A stretch of DNA of 64,000 nucleotides from Strongyloides papillosus (GCA_005656395.1 SRSI01000056.1:62001-126000), one strand, 5' to 3'; positions 11,200-24,089 are shown, counted from the first letter of the stretch. Program-made: numbers and translations. Notes: generated by a model from the sequence alone, not told the origin.

Positions 11200-12400
11200 A
11201 AAACGTCGATTCGGGGGCGGAGTTCTAGAATTCTTAGATTTAAGTGCGTTTTTCAACTTTCATTAAATGTAACTTTTTATTTGAAAAGATATTATTATGG
11301 CTGACGCAAATTCTGAAGGTATAATCTTTTGTACTTACTACTAAAATATCATAAAGATTGAAGTTAGCAACTTTGTTTAATTTTTAGATAATAGAAAGAA
11401 ATTTCGATTTTCGTCAAAATTTTGATGCTTTTTAACAGTAAAATTCTAAACAAGTAGTTTTTAAAAAAATCTTTAGCAATATTCTAATAGAGTAAACCAA
11501 GCTCTATCGAATGAGCATAGTATTATGAACTCAATTAAGAGTTAAGAAAGTTATATTTTGCCAAAGACCACTAATTTCATACTTTTTGGTAGAAAATTGA
11601 ACTACAAATAATACTTTTTCTGACAATTATGAAAACTAATAGCAATATTAACGTTACTTATACAGGTTAATTAACAAAATATTACTTATTTATTCATATT
11701 ATGTCTAAAAAACTGAAGTAATTTTTATTACTCAAAATTTAAGGAAAAATAATTTTTTCAAGTTTTTAACCCTATTTACTGTAATTTTACGCTGTTTTGT
11801 GTAGTTATTACCTTGTAGGAACAATTATACGCGTCTTTTAACATTTTCGTATATCCAATCATAATTTTATATCCCTCTATTTTTATAGTGTGAGCGTCTA
11901 ATGCTCAAAATAAAACAATATTTTTAATACCTTTAAAAATAAAGTATAAATTGTATCAGAAAATTTAGAAAAATTGATATTTTTTTTTCGGAATTATTGT
12001 AAAAAATATTCAATATTTGACTATTCATAACTTACTCAAACGCTATCAAATTTAGAGTTACTATACTCAATAGATAGAGCTTAGCTTATCCTACCAGAAC
12101 ATTAAAATAACTTTTTTAAAAATTTTCTAATTTAAATTTTATTGTTAAAAAACATAAAGATTTAACTAAATTCATAGTTTTTTTCTCTATAAAAAATATG
12201 AACATAATCGTTTGACTTTTATCTTCATGATATTTTAGGATCATGTAGAAAAAAGTTCCTCTTATAGATTCAACAAAAACAATGAAAATATCTGTTCATA
12301 AAAAAAGTTACATCTGTTGGAATTTGGAAAATGTCTCTAAATTTTAATAATCTATATTTTTATTTTTAACCAGATTTTGTTATGAAATCTATAAAATTAG
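11200..12400. mobile_element. Foldback (long inverted repeat) element, no coding capacity
   Basis: Arms at about 11265-11600 and 11985-12325 are reverse complements (GTAACTTTTTAT..GAAAAGATATT and CTCTATCGAATGAGCATAGTATTAT against their complements), around a 385-bp spacer. The arms also match the inner arms of the 1-8 kb inverted duplication (around 899-1190), so this is a dispersed repeat family. Exact ends and target duplication could not be fixed. Confidence 0.7.
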
Positions 12401-12613
12401 AATGATGTATATCTAAGTTACAAAATAATTATAGTACAAAATTTATAGGTTAAAAATGAGCAGTGGTGTACAATTTAAATGTCTGGGAAGTTTTATGAAC
12501 GCTTTTTTTGCTATGAAATATTAAAAACATTCTTTCTATTTAAAATTTACTAAGAATAAAATCTTTTCAACATCTATCATTAATAAATCAAACTAATTAT
12601 TACTTAAAAATTA

Positions 12614-13132
12614 TTAGGTTGTTCCATAAGTTCCTGTACTTTTTTAAAACTCGTTTTAAAACCAATTTTTTTTGAAATGGAACAGCAAGTTAATCGATAT
12701 TAATAATCTATTTCTACCTTATCTCAAGTATTCAGCGAACTTGTTCTCGAAAAAAATCATTGAGTCAGTTATTGAATGACACTTCGTTATCGAAAGGAAT
12801 ACCACGCATATGGCTTATAAAGTGATCGGAAAAAATGATAATACTTCTTCATATACAGAACAAATATTTTGAGCTACTTCGGATACTTTTTGACTTGATG
12901 AAAAGCAAATAACAATAGTAAGTGTCGGAAATGTTATTTTTTGTCGACTTGGCCTTCAATTTTTCGGCTCTAAAATTAAAACATGACTAATTGACTTGAA
13001 CAAACTATTACTGAGGTTTTAGAGAACAGAAAAAGAGCTTTTAAACTGTAAAGATGGCTCGGCCAAAAATGCAAAACAGTGCGGTAAAATAAGCACACAA
13101 AAAAAATCACGGAAACTTATGAAACAACCTAA
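12614..13132. mobile_element. mariner-type non-autonomous element
   Basis: 519 bp bounded by TA duplications (12612-12613 and 13133-13134). Terminal inverted repeats begin TTAGGTTGTTCCATAAGTT at the left and TTAGGTTGTTTCATAAGTT at the right (read inward), which is the typical mariner terminus. The inside holds no usable transposase frame; it is a decayed or deleted copy. Confidence 0.82.
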
Positions 13133-13280
13133 TATTGCAATAACTATATTTTTTAATCACATTATTTAAACAATTATCTTTTATATTGGTACATATTCAT
13201 AAATCAATTATTAAAAAAAATTTTATTTTACTTATACAATCATATTTTAATTATAACCGAAGAAATTTACACTGTATGTC

Positions 13281-13353
13281 GATTCCGTGGTCTAGGGGTT
13301 AAGACGTTGGTATCACACACCAAAAATCGCCGGTTCGAATCCGGCCGGAATCA
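13281..13353 (+). tRNA. tRNA-Val (anticodon CAC)
   Basis: 73 nt with a perfect 7-bp acceptor stem (GATTCCG/CGGAATC) and discriminator A. D stem GTCT/AGAC, anticodon stem TTGGT/ACCAA with loop ATCACAC giving anticodon CAC, 5-nt variable region, T stem GCCGG/CCGGC with loop TTCGAAT. No intron. B-box GGTTCGAATCC is present. It lies between the two micro-exon gene copies. Confidence 0.96.
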
Positions 13354-14487
13354 GTTATTTCTTTGTAACGTTCGCTCTCGGGTAGACGAAGAAGGTAAAT
13401 TACTATGTGAGTAAAAAGTTAATGTGGTTATTTTCGTAATATTATTACTGAGTTTAGCAGTTTAACAAACTTGCAGTAGAACAACATTAAGCGGGTAGAT
13501 AAAATTAATGTTTTTATCTTTTTATCATTTGATTATACGTTTTGAATTAATCACGTACAATAAAATTCTAGTTTTTTAAATTTTTTGAATCAAAAGTGTG
13601 TATAAATTCTATACATCAAAAATATAAACAATATTCTAAAATTTCTTACTAAAAACTTTTAGTTAGATAAGTAGTATAAGCCATTTTTTTAATTCTATGT
13701 GCTAAATTATTCAACATTTAAAAATAAGAATTTTAAATATTCTTATAATATATAAATATAAAGAACTATGAGTATAAATATGTGTGAAGTAAATAATAAT
13801 TATCATTGTATCATTTTTTATCGTTTTTACATTGTCTTATATAACTAAACTAATCTTTTTTTATAGAGTTGGTTACCAATGATAAAATTTTAATCATAAA
13901 ATTGACTTTTGCTTTTTAATATTAATGCAGTTTCTTTTAGTTTTTTTAGTAAATTAACTATATTATATATTATATTGAGTTATTAGCATATCTGCATTTT
14001 TTTCATAGTAATATTTTTATAAATTAAATAAATTTATTATATTAAAGTTTTAATTTACTATTTAACAAAAAACTTAGGCAAATAGGTAAAAATTATCTTT
14101 GTGTTTACAAAAAATAAATTTAAAATTAACTGAAGTAATGCATCTATTTAGTAAAGTTAAATACAATTTTTTTTTCAATTGTAAATCTTAATTATCAAAT
14201 ATTTGTATCAAAAATGTTTTATACCTTAAAATACAAAAGTAAGTAATTTTAAGTTGTCAAATGATGTTTTATGGACTTATAAACATAAAATTTTTTGTAT
14301 TGAAAAAGTTATAAAACCGTGTAACTTGAAGTAAACTATCTTGTTGTTCAATTTCTATGTACATAATTATATAGAAGTTTAATATTAAATATTTTATCTA
14401 TTTTTTAACAAACATTTTTTACTGAAATTAAATACTTTAAAATGAATATAAAAAGAAAATTTGAAAATATTAAAATCATATATTAAA

Positions 14488-15803
14488 ATGAATTTTCTAA
14501 AATATCTGATTATTCTGGGACTCTTTACTATTCAATATAGTATTCAAGGTTCTTCTTCAGAAGAAGATTCATCAAGTGTTAGTGAAAAAAATGATAGTTC
14601 TGAAGAGAATCCTGAATTACTACAAGAAGCTTCTGACACACCCGATCTTGATGTTTCATCTGATTCGACTGATAGCACAATGAACCAAGAAAATAATAAA
14701 ACAGATTCAAAAAATAAAAGTCGTGCTAAAAAATTTTTTGTATGTCAATTTTTATTTTATCTAATTTTCTTTAGAGTAAGTTAGGTAAAGGAGCTAAGAA
14801 ATTAATGAAAAGTGAAACTACTAAAAAGATAGGAAAAAGTCTTGCGATGGGAGGAATGAAATTGGTTCAATCTTTAATAGAAAATTCTGTATGTAACACT
14901 GTATATGTATTATTTAGTTTTATAGAATGAAAAGAAAAATAAGAAAAAGAAGAAAGAAAAGAATGGTCTACAGTTGAATTGTTGTATATTTAAAGTTAAA
15001 TATGTCTTGATTGTTTGTCATGGTATAAAGCATCTCTTAGAAATTATTTTAAATTAGATGTTTTTACGGTAGCAATGTCATTATTTTTAATGTCACTAAT
15101 GTTAATCCCAAAACTTAAATTTAATTATAATATTTTTAGGGGTTAAGTTATTTATTTTTGAGGTTGTATAGAACCTGGCATTGTTTAGGAAATATTGATA
15201 ATTGTAAGGTAAATTTTTATAATTGTTGTTTTTATTGTGACATTTATTAGGCGTTGTGCCAGATTAAATAAAATTTAACTCTACTAGGTAATCAAACAAA
15301 TCAAAGTCTAAAGACATTTTTTAGGTGGTTTGACTGATTTGTTTGGAAAAAAAAATGTAAGTTATAAAATATTCTATCATTTATTTTTTTAATAAAGAAG
15401 AAAGATGAATCGTCCAGTGAAAATAGCGATAGCAGTGAAAGTAAGGAAAAAAGAAAAAGAAAACATAAAAAAAATGTAAGTAAAGGTTTGTCATTAAAAT
15501 AAATTTCTAGAAAAAGGACGAATCTTCAAGTGAAAGTAGTGAAAGCAGTGAAGAAAATAAAAATAAGAACAAGAAAGATGTAAGTAGAAATATATTATTT
15601 AAATGAACTTTTAGAAAAAAACCAGAGAAAAAGATTCTGAGAAAAAAAAGTCTAAAGAAAAAAAAGAAAAACCAGGGATTTTCGTAAGTATTGATAGATT
15701 ATGTCAATTTTATTTTTAGGGTAAATTAAAAGAAAAAGTTACCGAAAGTGCTAAAAAAGGTATTGCAAAACAGTTGACTGAGCAAATGTTTAAACATTTG
15801 TAA
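14488..15803 (+). pseudogene. Micro-exon gene B, paralogue of gene A, broken by a solo LTR
   Basis: Exons matching gene A: 14488-14739, 14775-14888, 14936-14970 (exon 3, interrupted), 15325-15356, 15398-15475, 15511-15579, 15615-15683, 15720-15803. The signal peptide is almost identical to that of gene A, then an acidic Ser/Glu-rich part, basic amphipathic exon 2 (KLGKGAKKLMKSETTKKIG), SSSES repeats with lysine runs and a basic C-terminus. A 309-bp solo LTR lies inside exon 3, a few bases before its splice donor; the old donor (CTAG|GTAATC) survives beyond the insert at about 15285. Reading through exon 3 hits a stop inside the LTR, so only a product of about 150 residues or a transcript skipping exon 3 is possible. 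All other splice sites and frames are intact. Confidence 0.82.
14972..15280. mobile_element. Solo LTR with AGT...ACT ends
   Basis: 309 bp starting AGTTGAATTG and ending AATTTAACT, flanked by the 4-bp duplication CTAC (14968-14971 and 15281-15284). An AATAAA lies near its end. Gene A lacks it at the matching site, which confirms the boundaries. Ends and duplication length are those of the gypsy element at 39643-50189. Confidence 0.85.
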
Positions 15804-16216
15804 TGAATTATGGAATTTCGACAAATTCTTTTAAATTAATTATTGATGTTTTACACTGGAAAATATATAATTTAGTTTTTATCTAAAAAACAATTTTTAA
15901 ATAAAGACAAAATATAATATTTTTTGACTTATATTAAAAGTTTTATTATATTTTTGTAGAATTTCAATAATTAAATATATATTAGCAAATTTATATTTTT
16001 TTAAAATTTTGTGGTTGTCATTATTTGAGATGGTGGACATTTGTCTATCGCAAGAATTTATGTCGTATGCGCCAATAACGCGCGAATTTTATAAACCAAA
16101 AAAGGTAAATTTCTTTAATGACAATTAAATAAATATATCTATACAATTTAATAAATATTTATTAATAATAAATAAATAATTCGTAAAATGTTTTTATCTA
16201 TCCTTATAGGGGAGCT

Positions 16217-18493
16217 GACATAATTATCATTCGCGAATTGGTCGTTTTGGTACTTTGACCTTTGCCTCTCTCAACCTACTAGCTCTCTTTAAATTAATGG
16301 TACTATGTGTATATTAAGAATATTTGCATATAGTACGTAATACATATATTACTTAATGTATTAAAGAATTTGCATATATAATTTAATATATTATTTAATA
16401 ATAAAATAAAAGAGGAATTTGGATAACATACAAATTTTTAAATTTTAAAAGTATAAAAAATGGAATTAGAGATAACAAGCACAACTTAAAAATTCTTCAA
16501 AATCAAAATTTAATATTAAATTTTCATTCATTTTTCTTATTTTTTCATCCTTTAACATTTTTTTTTGTTTATTCTATTATTTCTTACACGACTATTATGA
16601 ACACTATTTAATTCTAAAATTTTAATGCTCTTAATAAATTTTGATACTTTTTTTCTAAGTATTAAAACTTTACTTCTATTCCAAGCTGAATGATTGTATT
16701 CATTTCCATTTGATGTCCGTATATTTTTTAAATATTTACATATCATATTTGGTTTATATGAACCACTTTTATTACTAAATTGCCATGAAGATTTATAATA
16801 ACTTAAAAAAATCGAGATCTCCATATTATACTCCCTATATTTATTTGCTAAATTATTAAGCTTATCATTAAGATAATTACACCCCCTCTTGAAATAATCC
16901 TTCAGGCAGAAAAGGTAGTCCAAGGTATAACTTAAGATAATATTTAATTTCTAGTGAAGCGATTATTGTTGGTTCACGCATTTTTCTTAAATTGTAACTT
17001 TCAATACGTCTACTAGATTTTTTCTTAGAAAAATAACACTTTCTTAATTTTGTAAGAGATTTTATTCGTCTAATGATACACATCTTGTAATGAAATAAGC
17101 AATAATTAATTGAAATACCATCAAAAACACTTAAAAAACTTCTTGTTGCTGAAAATTCCTTGTCCAAAACCACATTTTTATCTATTATACTTTCACGTCC
17201 AAAATAAGTAACCAAGTAGTTTTTGATAATGCCAAAACTCTCGGTATAAACTTTTTCAGATTTTCCTTTCAATAATATCCATACGGCGACACAACACTTT
17301 CCATTTTCTTCATTTGTTATTCCAGATATAGAGTACAGCTGTGTATACCCCGTAGCACTTGATTTAAATGTACCATCTGCAATCCATGTATTACTGTTAC
17401 TTAAAATTCTTAAACTTGATTGTGTAGCAAAAATGACTGTATTGTTTGGTTGATAGTGTAGGACAATATTTTCTCCTGCAAATGAAATAATACTTCCATC
17501 AATTATAATATCATTGTCCAATCTAAACTTCCTAACTCTTAAATATTCACCAAAGCTTGCAAAGTCTTTTATCAAATCAAATTCTACCCAAAAGTCAGTT
17601 CCTGTTAAATTATTTTTGGATAGGAAATCAGCAAACATTTCCATATACTTATGATATTGGATTCTTGCAACAGCATCAAAGCCATCCATAGACTTGCAAA
17701 ATTTCTTAATACATGCCTCGCGTACCACATCAATTAGTCTTACAGGCACACAATTAATGTTATGTTCAGTATACACATTTTTTTGTATATCTAAAGTACT
17801 TATTTTCTTAACAACATTTGACTTTGATAATTGTTTACATTTTTTGCATTCATAATACTTTTTTTTGTTAGAGACCGACGAATTTATATAAAAATAACCA
17901 AAACATTTTGTAAAAATATCACAATTTTCTTCACATTTAACAAAAACACCGTTATTTGATCTCTTCGTATCAATATTTTCAACAAATGAACCCATATCTC
18001 TATAGAACTGACAATAGTATTTTGCAGATATAATTGGCATATTTATTTCCTTAATTTCGAATTCATTTTTTTCTCTCACCATTGTTTCTTTCAAAACCTT
18101 TATAGCCTTTTTCAAAGTTGTATCTCCAGGGCAATAAAAATTATTCTCCATAAGAATTTCTTTAATTTTATTGGTAGATATTGATATACCATATTTGAAA
18201 ATAAGATTCTTAACAAAAACATACTCTTTAGAATTAGGATCAGATAAGAAATTGATTTTAGTTCTCATTGTAAAATAAAATATTTTCTATTTCTGGCTTT
18301 CTATAATCAAAGAAAATTACCATTTAATGGAAAATAATAAACAAAATAATTACACAAAAAACAATTGTACAAAATTTTTTACCATCTATAGACATTATTC
18401 CACGCGCATTTTCCCTAATTTCCCTCACTAAATTTTTTTTGAATAGCAAAGGTCACAGTTCAAAACGACCAATTCGCGAATGATTATGGAGTC
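16217..18493 (-). mobile_element. Mutator-like (MULE) DNA transposon
   Basis: 2277 bp flanked by a perfect 9-bp duplication AGGGGAGCT (16208-16216 and 18494-18502). Terminal inverted repeats share CATTCGCGAATTGGTCGTTTTG and, further in, TGACCTTTGC. The 9-bp duplication and the transposase type identify a MULE. Confidence 0.95.
16552..18268 (-). pseudogene. MULE transposase with one frameshift
   Basis: The main frame (18268-16877, 463 residues) carries a Cys-rich N-terminal part (YECKKCKQL, about 140) and the MULE catalytic region: WIADGTFKSS near residue 296, QLYSISG, and a second Asp in VVLDKEFSA near 380, with CLFHYKMCI following. The reading frame then shifts near a run of five G (about 16880) and continues in another frame from 16923 to 16552, where the conserved FLSYYKSSW and RTSN stretches typical of the MULE C-terminal part are found. 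The transposase would cut and paste elements with these ends. With one frame break it is probably inactive unless the G-run was misread. Confidence 0.85.
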
Positions 18494-18502
18494 AGGGGAG
18501 CT

Positions 18503-20005
18503 AGATTACAGCAATGCCTGTCAAAAAAAAGCCACAGGCAAAGCTTTATCAAAAGTGGACAAAAATAATGTGCTTTTTCTGAAAAAAATCATAAAAATTC
18601 ACTCAAAACAAAAATGCTGCACAAAAAAATTGCTGCAAATGCTTTAAAATACGTTTATTTAATATTATCCATGCTTAGAATATCTTTTCTCTCAATAAAA
18701 ATTGCTTTATAGCGATTTTTAGCCGAATTGTTTAATCAAATACCTTTGTAATTCCCTTATTATAAAAAATGAAGCGGCAAAATTAAGTAGCGGCGCGATT
18801 GGCTATATAACCATTAGACTAATGTTCTTTTTCTCTATTCTGAATGTAAAAAATGTAGTCGTTAATTAAAACAACCAATTCAACTATTGATGTTTGAATA
18901 GATTACAACCCATTTGATATTTAAAAATTTTTGTATTTCATAAATTGAAAAAACTCATAATAATGAATATAATACTATTTTTATTTCATAAAATAAGAAA
19001 ATAAAGATTTTTTTATTTTTCTGGTTATAGAGTAAGAAAAATTATATGTACGTAAAACGAGTATTAACTTATATTTTATAATTGCTTCCATTTTTTCAAA
19101 ATTTTATATCTTTACTCAATAATTTGTGTTAAATATGTCACGTCACTATCACCATTAACTGTCATCAAATAAAAACTATAAAAGAAGACATTCAACAACA
19201 GATACAGGTAACTATCATATTAATCGACATTGGTAAACTAAGAATTGTATTTTGCTTTCATTAATCACTTTATTTTTATTGCATTGTTTAAAAGCTTATT
19301 ATTTTCTCTCAATTTAAATAAACTCTTTTCGAGACTATTCTGAAATTAATACACTTAGTTGACACGTAGTTAAAGGAGATTTTATAAATCCTAAAGTGAA
19401 ATCTGTGTTATTTATAGTGAGTATTATTGGTGTGAGAAACATAAACGATAACCAAAATGATCAAAACAAGTAATCAAGATAAAAAACATTTTTTAATGAA
19501 AAAATTAACTATTGTGATATTTTTAGAAGTTTTGTTCTAATAAAGAAATTTATAAGTTACAATTATGTTGCTAATAAATCTAAAAATTTACCGTATTTAA
19601 AAATTAATGCAACATCAAAATTTTTAACTTTTTATTTAAAAAATATTTCTTTATATTTATTGGAAATTAAAAAATTATAAAACAAATAATACGAAGGTGA
19701 AATAGGAGTGAGATGTTTAAAAGAATGTAAATAAATAAAATGCTAAATTTTACATTGTATGAATTTATCATTTATATAATTTCTTATATATATTATTCAT
19801 TTGTTTTCTGTAGGGTTTATTTATTGACATACATAGCATCAATAATATGATAAATATAAAAATTTCCTTTTTTTTAAATAAAAATTTCCTATCTTTAAGT
19901 AGTAATAAGTAAATAATTTCCATTAGTTTTGAATATTATTTTTTGATTTAATTTATTAGCTTATAAAGTTGGGGAATATATGAATTTTGTAGTTGTAATT
20001 GAAAT
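18503..20005. other. Intergenic, AT-rich
   Basis: No open gene recognised. Around 19175-19215 a TATAAAAG followed by a CAG|gtaact could be a core promoter with a 5' UTR exon, but no coding exon follows, so it is only noted. Confidence 0.4.
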
Positions 20006-21790
20006 TTAATTAGGATAATTAGAAGAAGTGTTTAATTTTTTCTTATGTGCGACGAATTCTTGAATGTAAAATATATTTGATATCATTGGATTTATCATAA
20101 AAAGTCGGTTTAATTCTAAAGTACAATATTTTCTTACTTTATAATGCATTTTATCTAGTGATAATGCAGTATAATTAAAATTAAATAATCCATTAATTAA
20201 AGACAGCTCATATTCTACACTGTATGCAATATTTGGTTTATTACTAAAAAAACTAACTAGATAATTAAATGCTATATCTTCACAATTTTTTCTCATATCT
20301 ATTTTTTTCTTATAAATTGCTGGAAATTTATATGTAAAATAATGTAAATACTTCTATAACATTTTTAAAATATGAATTTTTCAATAACTTACTTTATTTA
20401 TAAATGATAAACCTGTCAAAATAAGGTTGTATATGTGTTTATAAGTTGTTATATATGATCTTTCATAATCATTACCTCCAAATCTTCTATAATATCCAAC
20501 GATGACGTCTTTATGTTGTTTCCATACTTCAAATAAATATAGTATTAAGTGTTGGTCTACATTTTGATCATCATCTAACGTAAGCACAGCTTCAGTTTTT
20601 ATAATATCATAAGGTAAAAATTTATTATTTAATGAATTACTTTTTGTTTTGATAAAAAATTTTGGAGCAAAAGTTTTACACCAACTATTTTTATCTGGTA
20701 AATACGAAGAATTAGGATTATTCCAAATTACTATAATTTTATCAATATTTGGTACACTATCTAATTTTGACATAGAAATGTTTAAAAGTTTATTTCTTTT
20801 ATATGTAGTAAATATAACTGTAAATTTATTGATTACTGGCTGTTTATTTCTTTCTATTTCAAATAATCGTTCATCTTCTTTATAAAGATTAACAGCTTTA
20901 ATAAATTTTTCACTGATATCTCCAGTAAACAACTTTTCGAGAAATGTTAAAATATTACTAACTATTGGAGTAAGGTTTTTAAAATTCCACATTAGTAAAT
21001 TTCTTCCGTACATTATCATTTCATTCCTTTGATAAACGAGAGAAGGGTGTTTGTATAAATATTTTGTGGTAAAAAAAGCTTCACTATCTAATATCACTGT
21101 CGCTTTTGACCAATAAAAATCGTTGTCAATTAAAGGGAGATATGTTATCCATTCTTTATTTATTATTGGAACACACCTGCTCACTAATAATGATATTATT
21201 AAATGTTCTACTGTTTCAAAATTTAAAATTTTGCAGAAATTATTTTTATATTGAATTAATCGTCTTTTTAAAAGTTTTTTTAAGATATTAATTCTAAAAT
21301 ATTCATCAAATCCAAGATATCTCTCATTGATAACAAAAGTTTTCTTTATAATTAATCCATTATAAATAATGCTTACTTGACGCATGTTTATACCATAAAA
21401 AAACACTGTCTTTTCGTGTATATTTATAAAATTCTTTTTTGTTATTATTTTTTGATTATTTCCCACTACAATATATACACAGTTTTTACTGTTCTTATCA
21501 AATAAATTGACTTTTAAACTTTTTAATTCTTTATAAATAAATAACAAAAAGGCATTCGATCTTGTTTTATCAATTAATTCAAATGAAAAATCTTCACACA
21601 TCTTTTTAATTATGTTTGAGTTTATTTTTTCTTTTCCAATAACACTATTATTGGTATAAATGTTGTTTACAGTTTCATTAAAATCGTTATTTTCATTTTC
21701 CCTTTTATACAATAAAGATAAAAGAATAACAAAGAAAATAAATAGTAGAAGGTATAATTTTTTAAATCTTAGAAAACTTATCGAAATCAT
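20006..21790 (-). CDS. Exostosin-like glycosyltransferase (GT64 C-terminal domain)
   Basis: Two exons: 21790-20393 and 20353-20006, split by a 39-nt intron (gtaagt...ttatag), giving 581 residues. The ATG at 21790 gives a type II membrane anchor (LYLLLFIFFVILLSLLY, about 11-27), placing it in the ER/Golgi. The middle has a weak GT47-like segment (SRCVPIINKEWI, then about 70 residues). The C-terminal third is clearly GT64: FTVIFTTYKRNKLL, KIIVIWNNP, KSNSLNNKFLPYD, the DxD site LTLDDDQNV, LTGLSFINK and NCEDIAFNYLVS. EXT/EXTL enzymes add GlcNAc/GlcA in heparan sulfate synthesis (C. elegans rib-1, rib-2). It is shorter than EXT1/EXT2 or rib-2 (about 700-900) and the GT47 half is degenerate, so it may have only GlcNAc-transferase activity. 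Confidence 0.85.
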
Positions 21791-21805
21791 TTTTTTATAT
21801 AGCAA

Positions 21806-24089
21806 TAAAAAATATTATAATTATCATTATTCGTGGTATATAACTATAAAATTTAATCGATTTAGAATTTGTGGTGATAATATTTAATGTACTTGCTATT
21901 TTCAGAATTATGCTTGTATAAAATCTTTTAATGTGATTCGAAAAGATAAGGTTTTTTTTTACCAAATAATCATTTTAATTTCTTGGTAAAAATTTACTAA
22001 AAATATTACATAAAAATAAGCCATTTAAATTTATTAAGAATGTTTAATTGTTTATCATTATTTTCATTGTTATCTATAACTTTCTAATTAAAAATTAAGC
22101 ATTGTTATTTAAATGAAAAAAATATGTATGCTTGAAGCTTAACGAAATTTCAATGTTTTTAGAAATCCCATATTCTAATTTTTTTGGAACAAGAAATAAC
22201 AAAAATATTTCCAGCTCATCAAAATTAATGATAAAATAATATTGACATTATATTTTTTATTACATTTTTCAACAAAAAATTAAATATCCCCAAACAATTA
22301 TTCAAATGTATCGTGGTCATAATTGGTTTCAATTTTACATTTTTATTCTAGAAGCAGTGTAATAATAAATAAAATATTATTTTGACAAATAAATGTTTCA
22401 AAAAATATTTTACAATTTCTTATACGTCCCTCTTATGACAGAATATAGAAAAATTTTGGCTAAATATCACATTATCACAAGATAAAATTCGTTATATAAA
22501 AATATCAAGTGATCTATAATTTAAAATCTTTTTAAGGACCAGATAATTGTTACTAAAGTTATTTTTGTAATACCTTACTTCTGTAAAATATTTTTAATCC
22601 GCTAATTTTATTATTAAGTAATCAAGTAGTTTAAATGATAATTAAGGGATTTTTTATCTTTTTGAAAGCGATTTTAATATTATTGTTTTAGTCCTCTTCC
22701 AAAAAAATACAAAAATATTTTTTACTTTATAAAAGTAATTTACAATTTCGAACAAAACATGATAAAAGATTAATTGTTGTATGTTTTGCATATTTTTGAC
22801 AATGACTAACTGTTGTATTGTAATCCACCTATAACTCTTTTTTTCAGATTTCTAAAGAAGGAACATTTTAAAACCAGTGATTGAAGCGTATTATTAATAT
22901 TTTAATGGAAATTCAGAATCTTATAGACTAAATAATACTTTTTCTAAATATTTTTTTGTACTTTTTTACATAGCATTTCTAGTGAATTATCTTATATTAC
23001 ATATCCATTTTTTAGATATTTTCTAGAAAAAAGTTAAATTGGTATAAAATCATGATCTCATAAAATTTGATTGAATATTTTTCAACAGATACGGTTGCTC
23101 GAAGATTTTAAAAATTCGTTTTTAGATGTAACCTAGGAAAAAAATTTTATAAAATAAAGTAACAAAATTTATTATTATCATGTGATTTTTAATTTAAAAT
23201 TATTGCACATGACCTAAATTGTGTATAGAGAATTTCACCAGCAGTTGTTTTACTAATGACAAGATTCACATAACAATTTTTCTTAAAGTTAGAATATAAT
23301 AAAAAATTAACTGGTCAATTAATATGCATAAAAATTTTAATTTAACTTGAATATTTTATATGTAGAAATTATAATGATGAGTATTTAACTTTAATAACGA
23401 TTTATAATATTTTAAAATCTTGTGGTAATTAAGAAAAGCATTATTAAAAAAGTCCGTAGAAAAAAAACAACTTGAAAAATCATACCTATTGGTATTGAAT
23501 ATAAAAAAATTTTTAAACCTAATTTTGTTAAACTTATCAAAGTATGTAAATATATTATAGAAAATCTGTTGGTAAATCGGTAAAAACATAGTTCATCTAT
23601 TGTAATTTAATTGTATTTTTAATGTAATGCAATTTTTTTATCTAAAAAACATAAAAGCAAGAATATAGTTTAATATAAAAACAAATATTAGAATCATACA
23701 CTACTATAAAAAATTAAAATCAAAGTTTAATCATTAATAATGCTATAAATTTATTTATATTTAAATCATTTCACAATAAAAAATTATATAATATGTATTT
23801 AAAAAAAGAATATCTTAAGAGAATAAAATAAATTATATTTTTTATACATGATCAAAGCAATAAATGGAAAACTAATGTCTGTTTAAAATACATTCGAGTT
23901 GAATGTTAATAACAATTATAAGTATAAAAAAATTTTAAAAAATAGTTCTGATGAGCTTCGCCACCTAAGTTATTACAAATTCGAAGATAAACAAAAAAAT
24001 TTTTTTAAAATTTCAAATTGTTTTAATTTCCGGGAATTACATCTTTTTTTATAGATTTAACCAAAACCTAGAAAGTATTTAAAAATATA
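21806..24089. other. Long gene-free AT-rich stretch
   Basis: Short open frames here lack codon pattern, splice partners or recognisable motifs. Nothing supportable was found. Confidence 0.45.

Larger units (their letters stand above)
8990..15960. repeat. Direct segmental duplication carrying the micro-exon gene pair
   Basis: About 8990-10620 and 13905-15960 are two diverged copies in direct orientation (start codons 4945 bp apart). Homology covers about 550 bp upstream (for example AATGCA/GTTTCTTTT, TTGAGTTRTTAGCATATCT), all exons and introns, and a short 3' flank. The interval between them holds a foldback element, a mariner-type remnant and a tRNA gene. Confidence 0.85.

Noticed and set aside
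21791..21805. TTG start or TATATAAAA box for the exostosin gene
   Set aside because: TTG starts are not expected here, and the TATA-like run touches the ATG, too close to be a promoter.
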